A stretch of 64,000 bases of DNA from the NCBI GenBank assembly GCA_947471745.1, contig CANJKZ010000972.1, forward strand, positions 34,592-98,591. The letters run 5' to 3'. Source of the stretch: Closterium sp. Naga37s-1 (taxonomy: Eukaryota > Streptophyta > Zygnematophyceae > Desmidiales > Closteriaceae). A model generated the notes under the pieces. The model was given only the letters and a program-made list of their open reading frames with translations, was not told the origin of the DNA and searched no databases. The position numbers were made by a program, and so were the translations under genes. Shown piece by piece: positions 18,068 through 27,310 of this stretch (position 1 is its first letter; every line of letters begins with the position of its first letter).

Positions 18068-21000
18068 TCACAGCTGTGCTGCGTGCAGGTTCTCCAAGGC
18101 GGCAGGCAACAGCTCTCTCAGGTATTTCGCCCGTGCCTCTGCCACGGCCACCCATTTCTCCTCTGACCCGGCTAGCACTGTATCTGTCTGCAGCTTGGGT
18201 GCATCAATGGGTAGGATCGGCTCCCGTCCTAGCAGTAGGTAATACGGCGACAGGTCCTTCAGCGCGGCTTGTTTACTGAATCTGTATCCTGCTGTCACCC
18301 ATGGTAGCCCCAGGTCCCAGTCCCTCTTGTACTGCTCCCCATATGCCCGTAAACCCCTCTTCAAGGTTTGCACAAACCGCTCGGTGAGCCCATCACTCTG
18401 TGGGTGATATCTAGAGGTCCTCCTGTGAGTGATGCCTGTCTCTCTCAGCAGTTGGTCGAATTGCCCTTGGAATTCAGTCCCTTGATCAGTCAGCACTTCC
18501 CCACAAGCCCCGAACCGAGTCAAAACTTGCTCCTCGAATGCCTCAGCAATTCTGGCTGAATTCTTGCTCGGGAGCGCCTTCACCTCCACCCACTTGCTGC
18601 CGTGTTCTATTATGATGAGGATATACCTTTTTCCTCTCCAGCTCAGCGGCATTTCCCCTGCTAACTCCAATGACCACCGGAACCCCTGTCCGTATATCGG
18701 GAGTGATTGTAGCTCTTGTCTTCCCCTATCTAGTTCATCCTTGCTCTTGCTGCAGAACTCACAACTTCCCACCCACTCCCTCACTTGTCTACGCATTCCT
18801 GCCCACCACCACGAAGTTCCCACCAGTTGTAGTGTCCTTAGTTCCCCATAGTGTCCTAGCTGCCGATGCACCCGCGCAATAAGGCCTTCTCTCTGGGATG
18901 GTTCTGGCACCACTTTCCATCCCTCCCTCGTGTTCACCTGTAGCTGATCTTGGTACCATCTGTAGTGAGCTCCTCTTGCCCTCACCCTTTCCGGTACGTC
19001 TCTTTCCTCTCCCGTCTTTCCCTGTACCCACCGCAGTACTTCTTGGTCCTCCCACACATCCTCCGGTCCTCTCTCCTTGCCTTTCCTCGCTCCTTCCTGG
19101 TCGATGTTTTGCGCCATCGCCACGAGGCATGCGGTACGTCTCTCCAGTGCTGGATTCCGCGAGAGGCCGTCTACATGCTGCATGTTCTTGCCCGGCCTGT
19201 GCTTGATGGTGAAGTCATACTCCTGCAGCCTCATGGCCCCTCTGGCATTCCTCCCCGTGAGCCCTTGGTTCGTCATCAGCCACGTAAATGGCTGATGGTC
19301 GGTCACTAGCGTGAACGGCCTCCCTTGGAGATACACTCGGAAATGTGTGATTGCCCACACTGCTGCCAATCCTTCCCCCTCATACGAGCTATAGTTAGCC
19401 TCGGCGGGGTTGCAGCTGCGGCTCGCAAAAGCCACCACCCTTTCTTCCTTGTCTTTGTCCTGCCATAAGATCGCCCCCATTCCCGCGCTGCTCCAGTCCG
19501 TGTACAGCACAAAAGGGTCCTCCTTGCTCGTCAACGCTAAGACCGTAGCTGTCTTTACCGCCTGGGTCAGCTGCATCAATGCCTTCTGCTCTTCCTCTCC
19601 CCACTGCCACTTCTGTTCCTCCCGCAGTAGCTTATTCAGCACATCTGCCGTCCTGCTGAAGTTCGGCACGAAGCGCCGATAATACCCCAGGAACCCCAGT
19701 ACTGCTCTCAGCGAAGATCGGTCAGTGGGGGTTGGGACTCTATCCAGCACCTCCACCTTCGCCTCCTGCACTCCCAGCTTCCCATCTCCCACTTCAAAAC
19801 CCAGATACTGCACCGTTCTCTGCCCGAACTTGCATTTCTTCGGGTGGCAAGTCAGACCCGCTTCTCTGATTGCCTCTAAGGTGGCATGTACGTCCTTCAC
19901 ATGTTCTTCCTCTGATGCGCTGAACACGATCACATCGTCTATGTAGCAGGCTGCCGCAGGCACTCCCCTCAGCATGGTGTCCATGGTGCGTTGGAACACT
20001 GCCAGCGCGTTCCTCATGCCGAATGGCATCACTTTCCATTCGTACTGTCCATCCGGGCCATGGAAAGCCGTTTTCTTGCGGTCCTCTTCCTTGATGACGA
20101 TCTGATTGAAGCCTTGCCTCAGGTCCAGGGTGGAGAACACTGTAGCTCTGTGTAGCTTATCAAATATCTCCTCCGCGGACTGCATTGGGTACCTGTCCGG
20201 CACCGTCACCCTGTTTAACCCTCGGTATTCCCCGCACATGCGTCTGGCGGATACATCCCCCGTGATGTCAGTCCGAGCTGCCACCACTGTCGCTGCCGCG
20301 TACTCACTTTCTGATCTCTGGATCAGCCCCGCGTCTAGTAGCTCCTTGCACTTCGCCGCGCACACCTCCACGTCCCCCGGGCTCATCCTTCTTTCGCGAT
20401 GATACACAGGCGCCTCGCTGTTGAGCACTATGCGCATCTCTTGCACCTTACAGTGACCGAGCTCTTTCAGTGTGAATGCAAACGTTCCTCTGTGTTCCAG
20501 CAGGACTTCCTTCAGTGCTATTGCAGCTGCTGCCCCCAACCCATCGCATATCTCCCATTCCGTCTCCTCCGTTCCATGTGCTCCTTCTACTTTGGGCTCC
20601 TGTACTCCCTTCGCCCCGCCTCCGTTCTCCTGGCCTGCTTCTATCGCCATAAATGACCATCCCTCCACCATCCTCTCGGTGCGCTGGGCCTCGATGCTCT
20701 CCAGCTGCTGCCTCCTCCACGCTGCTTCTCTTTCGTCCTCGGCGTGCACACCTGTAGAGGCAGTGGTCCTCGGCGTGCACACCTGTAGAGGCAGTGGTCC
20801 TCGGCGTGCACACCTGTAGAGGCAGTGGTCCTCGGCGTGCACACGTGTAGAGGCAGTGGTCCTCGGCGTGCACACGTGTAGAGGAAGTGGTCCTCGGCGT
20901 GCACACCTGTAGAGGCAGTGGTCCTCGGCGTGCACACCTGTAGAGGTAGACTGGCCTTTACACCATCTAGGGAACCACAACCTTCTGACATGTTTTTGTT

Positions 21001-21130
21001 TCCCTAATGTCGCTCCTTCAACTAAGGATAGTCCCATTTTATGTGGCCCGTCTCCGTAGTGACAGTTCTCCATACATCTCTTTTGTTGTGATCCATCAGT
21101 ATTAACAACACCAATTTCCATTGGAGGCAA
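18068..21130 (-). CDS. Chimeric ORF across the duplication junction: novel N-terminus fused to gypsy pol
   Basis: 1020-codon open frame created by the tandem duplication. Its first ~60 residues come from the unidentified segment of copy 2 (MPPMEIGVVNTDG...), the next ~70 from the 31-bp minisatellite (VHAEDHCLYRCARRGPLP repeats), and from about residue 132 it is Gyp-D pol. The pol part has RT (KMRNALAVFQ-type palm; catalytic CYIDDVIVFS), RNase H (LYTDWSSAGMGAILWQ), integrase zinc finger (HRQLGHYG...CEFC) and core (LTDQGTEFQG, DGLTERF), and stops at TGA before the integrase C-terminus. Gag, protease and methyltransferase are absent from this copy. No promoter evidence is visible, so expression is unproven. 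Confidence 0.8.
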   Translation of the reverse strand: MPPMEIGVVNTDGSQQKRCMENCHYGDGPHKMGLSLVEGATLGKQKHVRRLWFPRWCKGQSTSTGVHAEDHCLYRCARRGPLPLHVCTPRTTASTRVHAEDHCLYRCARRGPLPLQVCTPRTTASTGVHAEDEREAAWRRQQLESIEAQRTERMVEGWSFMAIEAGQENGGGAKGVQEPKVEGAHGTEETEWEICDGLGAAAAIALKEVLLEHRGTFAFTLKELGHCKVQEMRIVLNSEAPVYHRERRMSPGDVEVCAAKCKELLDAGLIQRSESEYAAATVVAARTDITGDVSARRMCGEYRGLNRVTVPDRYPMQSAEEIFDKLHRATVFSTLDLRQGFNQIVIKEEDRKKTAFHGPDGQYEWKVMPFGMRNALAVFQRTMDTMLRGVPAAACYIDDVIVFSASEEEHVKDVHATLEAIREAGLTCHPKKCKFGQRTVQYLGFEVGDGKLGVQEAKVEVLDRVPTPTDRSSLRAVLGFLGYYRRFVPNFSRTADVLNKLLREEQKWQWGEEEQKALMQLTQAVKTATVLALTSKEDPFVLYTDWSSAGMGAILWQDKDKEERVVAFASRSCNPAEANYSSYEGEGLAAVWAITHFRVYLQGRPFTLVTDHQPFTWLMTNQGLTGRNARGAMRLQEYDFTIKHRPGKNMQHVDGLSRNPALERRTACLVAMAQNIDQEGARKGKERGPEDVWEDQEVLRWVQGKTGEERDVPERVRARGAHYRWYQDQLQVNTREGWKVVPEPSQREGLIARVHRQLGHYGELRTLQLVGTSWWWAGMRRQVREWVGSCEFCSKSKDELDRGRQELQSLPIYGQGFRWSLELAGEMPLSWRGKRYILIIIEHGSKWVEVKALPSKNSARIAEAFEEQVLTRFGACGEVLTDQGTEFQGQFDQLLRETGITHRRTSRYHPQSDGLTERFVQTLKRGLRAYGEQYKRDWDLGLPWVTAGYRFSKQAALKDLSPYYLLLGREPILPIDAPKLQTDTVLAGSEEKWVAVAEARAKYLRELLPAALENLHAAQL
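20753..20949. repeat. 31-bp minisatellite at the duplication junction
   Basis: Seven units begin at 20753 and every 31 bp to 20939, matching the left array unit for unit at offset 20,351, plus about 16 bp of a further partial unit (20737-20752) absent from the left array. That partial unit is where the array is joined to gypsy pol. Confidence 0.95.
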
Positions 21131-21462
21131 TCCGTCTCTTGAGCATTTTTATGTGCTATTGTGATCGTCGTGGGCCATCGGCTTCGTACAATGGGTGCTG
21201 CTGGTATAACAACTGCTTCAAAGCTGGCAAACCGCATGATCTCCCACATGTCTGTTAGAAATCGCAAATATTATGCTTTGGTCGTATCGTCGATCTCGGT
21301 TTTGTTGCTCAGGACCGCCGCGTCTACTCCTGTCTGGATATTGTTTTGCAGACGCTTTAAGCTATTTCACATGCATTTGTAAGAAGACCTTCACTGGGGA
21401 TGCCCGATTGATCCTAGGGTTACAGGCTCGCTGGCCTGGGGGGTTATGGGCGCACTGACCCG
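20991..21462. other. Unidentified segment, copy 2
   Basis: Duplicate of 640-1111 with the same minus-strand frame (21022-21267). In this copy part of it supplies the N-terminus of the chimeric ORF. Confidence 0.4.
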
Positions 21463-22072
21463 CTACTTAACAAGCCATTTTATCCCAGTGGTATAGAGGC
21501 TAGGATTCTGACATAAGGGGCGTCGATCTGGAAACCAAGGAAGACACTGGGGATGGTGTGAGCCGAGAGCTTGTCCGCGGAGGTATCGTTGAAAAACGCA
21601 AGGCAGCCCCAGATACGAAATGCTGACGCAACTCCAGGGGACCAAGTCCAGAGACAGGTCAGTGAAACCTCTGGGCGTGAGACACGCGGTTAGATGTTCA
21701 GCTTGTGGGCGGCGCAGCGAACCGATTAGGGCCACGGAAAACGGGGCGCACGGGCATGGACCAAGGAGGAGCGGGCGATCTCCATGACCAAGCCTATGCG
21801 GCACTCAGCAATCCCATTCTTCTGTGGTGAGTCTGGAAGCGTCCAGGAGTGGGTGATGCCATGCTCGTAATAGAACTCAGCAAGCACGGCGGAGTGAATC
21901 TTGCCCCCACGGTCAGAGTTGAGACTAAGGACACGAAAGCGACACTGTGCACTAGTGGCCAGCAACCACGGGATCAGGGTAGAAGTCACGTCAGACTTCT
22001 CACACAGGGGGAACACCGTGGTGTAGCGGGTGAAGTCGTCAACCACCACCAGGACTACCTCCTCACCTTGAG
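21463..22072 (-). pseudogene. Copia integrase fragment, copy 2
   Basis: Duplicate of 1112-1721. One visible change: LNSDRGGKIHS here versus LNSDRGGEIHS in copy 1 (base 21901), altering a residue next to the catalytic Asp. Confidence 0.85.
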
Positions 22073-25000
22073 ATGCTCAAGGTGGTGCTAAACAACCAAT
22101 CATCATTGCTTACCAAGGACCAGCTGCTTACCTCTTTGAGGAGCGAGGAGATGCGGATTGGTGTCGCACCAAGATTGGATGGTGTGGCCACTTTTGGAGC
22201 GGGTAAAGTGGGCAGCAGCGGCAGGGGAAATTGGGACAAGGGAGGAAAGCATGGAGGCAGCGGTAGCAGCAGCGACACTAACTCGGGCAGATGGGGTCAG
22301 GGGAAAGGCAAAGCAGGAGTGCTTGATTTCCCTTGGGGGTCCAAGGGCATGGCTCCTAGGGGGTTGTGGCATGGCTGTTGGGATGAGGGACATGTATGGC
22401 AGCGATGTCCTCACCGACGTAAGGGAGGAATTCTTGCATTCTTACAGCGGGGTCATAACCAACGGCAAGGCACAGGTGGCAAATGAGGAGGAGCAGGATG
22501 AAAAGGCAAAGGTAGTGGTTGGTGAGGCAGTTGCAGCAGTAGGATGGGAGCAGCCGCGAGAGGGGTGGTGGATTGACAGTGGGGTCAGCCACAACTTTAC
22601 TACTTATGCATCGGAATTTAAGAGTAAGCTTGATGCACGCGCTGTCATGTGTGTATTAGTTGGGGTGGACATGGAGAGTAGGGGTTGGCACATGCTGGAT
22701 CCTTCTCTCATGCCCATTCCCATTGCTCGAGATGTTGATTTTCTTGAGAATGTGATGTGGAAGGACCGTGACAAGGCTAAGGGCTTTGGGGAGCTTCTGC
22801 AGGATGCGGCTGAATTTTCCCAGCTCCTCCCCCTTCCACTCTCGCCACTTTCAGCAGCGGCTGATGACGTTCACATGCCACTTTCATCACCGCTATAGCA
22901 CCGCTGAGTGTGTCGGTGCAGCAGCAACCCGCCCGTTTGCAGCAGCTCAGCGGCCCCTCGGTTAGTCAGCGGAGATCCGCTACCCTGGCTTCCTCCTCTT
23001 ACTCCTCCTCTGGTCAGCGTCATGTCACTCTATCTATGAGTGCACCTATGTCACCAGCGACTACCTCCCCACCACCGGTTACAGGTTTGCAGGCGCTTGG
23101 TATTCAGGCTGGTACAGGTCGTGAGGAGGTGGGGGGGGATGTTGGTGTGGTTGAGGGTATGATGTGTTTGGCCAGGGAGGTGGAGGGTGTTGCACTAACA
23201 GGTGTGAGCACCAGTGATGTCCCACGCATGCTCGCCAAGGCACTGCGTGGCCCAGAGGGCCCTGCATGGAAGGCAGATGCTGAGAAGGAGGTGAATGACA
23301 TGCGCACTATGGGTGTATGGGATCCAGAGCCGGTCGACTTACCTTCAGGTAAGAATGCCATTGGGGTCAAGTATGTATTCCGCAGGAAAACTGACAAGGA
23401 GGATAAGGTGGTACAGCACAAGGTTCGCCTTGTTGCTAAGGGGTTTACTAAGGATCCCGGGATGGACTATGATCAGGTATTTGGCCCTGTGGGCAAGCTC
23501 ACCTTAGGTCGAGTGCTTCTTGCAAAAGCAGAGGTAAAAGGGTGGCATGTACAACAGGAGGATGTTAATCATGCCTATCTCAATGCAGTCCTTCAAGAGG
23601 TGTGTGTGAGGTAGCCTGAGGAATTAGATGATGGTACAGTTAGAGTGTATCGCTTGTGCAAGGCTCTCTATGGGCTCAAGCAAGCACCTCGTGCCTGTAA
23701 ATGAGGAGATTGGTACTACCCTGATTGCAGTAGGGTTTGACCGCAGTGCATGCGATGAGGCCATGTACATCAACTTTGTGGATGCAAAGTCTGTATATGT
23801 ATTGGTGTATGTGGATGATCTCTTGCTTGTGTCTCCACCCTTGGAGTTGATCGGTCAGGTCAAGGAGGTGCTTGCTGAGAAGTACTAGATGAAGGATCTG
23901 GGTGAGGTATCCACGTAAGGTGTGGAGGTTCGCAGGTCGGTCAAGGATGGGTGGTTGGAGATTGGCCAGGAGAAGTATGTCCGTGGTCTTTAGGTCAGGT
24001 TTGGTGATCTACTAAAGGAGACACATAGGGTGCATACTCCTATGTCACCCAATGATCTCTCTAAGATCATGAAAGGTACTTGGTCAAGTGAGGAAGGTGC
24101 TGTAGCTGCTGTCAAGGTGTACCAGAGTCTTATTGGCATCTTGATGTGTGCTGTGACCATCCATCCTGACCTGTCCTTCACTGTCAACACCCTTGCATAG
24201 TCATGCGTGGCACCAAGGCACATTCACATGCGCGCTACACTAAGAGCACTCAGGTACTTGGTCGACACAGCTGACCGTGTCATCAGGTATGCTCGCCAAG
24301 GTGGTGAGTATGTTGTGGGGTACACTGATTCGAATTGGGGTGGTGAGGATGATGGCAAGATTCGTTCTGCCTACATCTTCAAGTTGGGAGGAGGATCTAT
24401 CAGCTGGTATAGCAGATAGCAAGACAGTGTTGCTTGCAGCAGTACTGAAGCTGCGTATAAGGCACTATCGGAGGGGGTCAAGGAGGCCATTTGGTTGAGG
24501 AGTTTGCTGGCTGAGATGCATCTGGGTGATGGGGGGGCTATCCTAGTGCTATATGATAATGAGTCTGGTGTCTCCCTTGCCCACAATCTCGTTCTCCATC
24601 AGTGCACCAAACACATTAAGGTGGCTTGGCACTTTGTACGGGATGCAGTGCACCAGCAGGAGATCAGGGTGGAGTTAGTACGCTCCCACCTCCATGATGC
24701 CGACATGCTCACCAAAGCTCTCCCAAGCTTGCAGCTGCATGACAACCTTGAGCGCATCGGCATGCGAGTGATGGCTGCAAAGCCCAAGGCTTCATTCGTT
24801 GGAGGGGTTGCGTTCTGATTGGTGGGTAAACTTTGATGCCTATTGGTGCAAGGGGGGGTGTTGGAATTATGGTTAATTCGGGTTGCTCGAATAAACATAT
24901 ATGTAGTGTTGGATCTACACTCTAGTAATACATTGGTTGGGTTGGGAAAACTTGTGGTGTACACTCTTTAGAGTGGACCACCTCCCAAACCCTATAGGTT

Positions 25001-25148
25001 TGGGTTCTCTCTTGTTGCAACTCACTTCTTGGAAACTCTCTTGGTTCTAGCATGGTTCATGCCCAAGTTGGCTACTAAGATACATAGGCTTTAGGAGGAG
25101 TTTCTAAGACTACTATAGCTTCCGATAGTATCTTAGACCATTGTAACA
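22073..25148 (+). mobile_element. Cop-A: 5'-truncated Ty1/copia element, copy 2
   Basis: Duplicate of 1722-4797 with the same stops, frameshift and integrase deletion, so all that damage predates the duplication. The gag-protease remnant is 22073-22898, RT/RNase H 22910-24818 and the 3' LTR 24859-25148. The visible coding difference is EVKGWHV here versus EVNGWHV in copy 1. Confidence 0.85.
24859..25148 (+). repeat. Cop-A 3' LTR, copy 2
   Basis: Identical in structure to 4508-4797, including the poly-G polypurine tract on its left. Confidence 0.75.
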
Positions 25149-25376
25149 TTTCCGAGCACGAAGTTGCGAATGAAGAGTTCCCTCATCATATAGGGGTCAG
25201 AAGACATTCAGAAAAGTTCATGCAAAAAATCCGTGGCTTGCTCACATGAATAGGTTTGCTATTCTTACAACTCTCTACCGCTTCCGTGGCAAGACAGCGG
25301 TGGAGGAAACCACATTCAAACACCTTCACCAATACAGGTCCCACTTAATCCAGCTTGAGTTGGACTTAGAATTAAG

Positions 25377-25503
25377 TCTCAGAAGTAAAAGCAACGGAAT
25401 GTGTGCATTAGGGTTGAGAAGCAATACAAGTAGCAACCCTAACTGAGTTGTACTCTCTAGGGAGTACCTCATTGCAGCCTATAACAATCATATGCATTTG
25501 ACA
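25377..25503 (-). repeat. Solo LTR of the Cop-F family, copy 2
   Basis: Duplicate of 5026-5152, with TTAAG target duplicates at 25372-25376 and 25504-25508. Confidence 0.75.
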
Positions 25504-25797
25504 TTAAGAACGAGGAAGATTCCAGATGGGTAAGATAGAAATTTGAGGTATTTAATTCAAGCCCTCATAAAGAATCAAGACGGGGCGTTACACTGTTTGC
25601 AATTCCTTTAGAATCAGTTACAAATGCCGGTGGTATTTTTTGCATTGTATAGTGCAGTTTAGATATGAGCCATTCTAACGCATTAAGGCATTTAGTAGGA
25701 ACGGCCTAACACATAATATTAACACTTGAGGATATTATGTATAGGAGTCCTCGACTGAGTATTGCCAAACCTAAACATCCTACCGTGCCAGAGTTCG
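25504..25797. repeat. Old flank segment with empty Cop-F site, copy 2
   Basis: Duplicate of 5153-5446. The single GAAGA target is at 25515-25519. Confidence 0.85.
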
Positions 25798-25920
25798 CCC
25801 TACCCTGCAGCCCGCGCGTCGCCCTGCCCTGCAACCCGCGCGCCGCCCTGTCCTGCAGCCCGCGCGCCGTCCTGCCCTGCAGCCCGCGCGTCGCCCTGCC
25901 CTGCAGCCCGCGCGCCGCCC
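25798..25920. repeat. 24-bp GC-rich minisatellite, copy 2
   Basis: Duplicate of 5447-5569. Its last five bases (25916-25920, CGCCC) are the left target-site duplicate of the tandem Cop-B array. Confidence 0.85.
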
Positions 25921-27182
25921 TGCGGAGATAACTACTACAATGGGAGCTAGACTACGGGCTAGGCACGGGTGCTCGTGTGATCTCTGCGTTCGTTGGTCCT
26001 TAGTCGTTTTCCTAGTGCACACACTGCTTGCTAGTTCACGGGGCAAGTTGGCAAGAGTTTCACTAGAGAAAGTTGACAACAATGGTACACAGAAGTTGGC
26101 ATGGCAAGACTACATCAGAGCTAGCATTCAGGTCGGTCGACTGCCAGCACAGCATGGTCGACCGCGTTCCAGCACGACTTGGTCGACCGCGCTCCAGCAG
26201 TGCAAAGTTGACAAAGTGCAACCGCTGCAGGTCGACGGCGTGCCAGCGTTGCTCCCGCAGTACAACATCGCACCAGCATCGTAGGTGCTCGCAGATGATT
26301 GGCGTGCTGAGCCTTGTCACCTGCACAGCGCACACACCAAGTCAACCTGGCGCTGACGACTGCATCTGATCAGCCACGTCGACCTCGGGATACCACCACC
26401 GAGGTCGGACTCGCCAACTTCGCCTGGGCGACCGTCGCACTCCTCCGCAGAACCTCGTCACCCAGGTAACCTGGTCGACCGGGAAACCACGTCGACCAGC
26501 TGCTTCTGTATGTGCCCGTCGACCTCCCAAGTCGACGACCACCCCAAGTCGACCTCACCAGGTCGACCACATCCCAAGTCGACCTCACTAGGTCGACCAC
26601 ATCCCTGGTCGACCAGCTCCAGGTCGACGTCACTCCTGGTCGACCAGCTCTACGTCGACCAGCACTCCTGGTCGACTAGCTCCATGTCGACCAGCGCAGT
26701 TGTCAGCCGACCACCCAAGTCGGCTACCCGAAGTTGGCGTCACCAAGTTGACGCCCTGCTACTCGACGCCCAGCTGCTCGGCGTCCTGAGTTGAGGTCGA
26801 CGTCGGCCCCTCCTCCGTCGACCACCAGGTCAGGTCGACCATCAGGTCGACATCGCACCTGGTCGACCAACCACCAAGTCGACCAGTAGACCTGGTCGAC
26901 CAACCACCAGGTCGACCAGTAGTCCTGTCAGCCGACCACCCAAGTCGGCTGCCCCAAGTTGACGTCACCAAGTTGACGTCCTCCGCAGGTCGACTTCCCA
27001 GGTCGACCTCCCTGAAGTCGGCGCCACCCTGAAGTCGGCGCCCGTGCAGTGGCCCCCGTGCAGGTCGACCTCCTCGTCAACCAGCTCGGCCACTGCTGTA
27101 GGTCGGCTGTTCCCCTCACACCCGACCACGAAGTCGGCTCCGCCCAAGCGAGGACGGGGCGAACACACAACTCCCGTTGACA
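25921..27182 (-). repeat. Cop-B LTR, left, copy 2
   Basis: Corresponds to 5570-6831 but differs at a few sites, for example CCAGGTCAGG where copy 1 has CCAGGACAGG, and GACCATCAGG and CAGTAGACC where copy 1 has GACCACCAGG and CAGCAGACC. Confidence 0.93.
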
Positions 27183-27310
27183 CTCCCCTGCCGCGTTCAC
27201 GCTTGGGCCCCCAGCCCACACGGCAGTACTCCTCGGAGAATAGCTTGTCGACGTGCACCCAACACACAGCACGTCGTCCACCGCACCAGCCATGCAAGAG
27301 GGCATAGCAC

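Larger units (their letters stand above)
402..20737. repeat. Large tandem duplication, copy 1
   Basis: Bases 402 to about 12438 reappear 20,351 bp downstream, and 12184-20737 reappear 25,958 bp downstream, with only scattered single-base differences. The left edge is inside the 31-bp minisatellite. The right edge is inside the gypsy pol gene at 20737, where copy 1 leaves the sequence that copy 2 continues at 46695. The joint shares only a few bases (GTC) between the two sides. Collapsed or mis-joined haplotypes in the assembly are the main alternative to a true duplication. Confidence 0.9.

Noticed and set aside
17312-18279. Plus-strand frames in and beside the Gyp-D LTR (also 43270-44237)
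   Set aside because: They lie in LTR or antisense to the integrase C-terminus and have no recognisable features.
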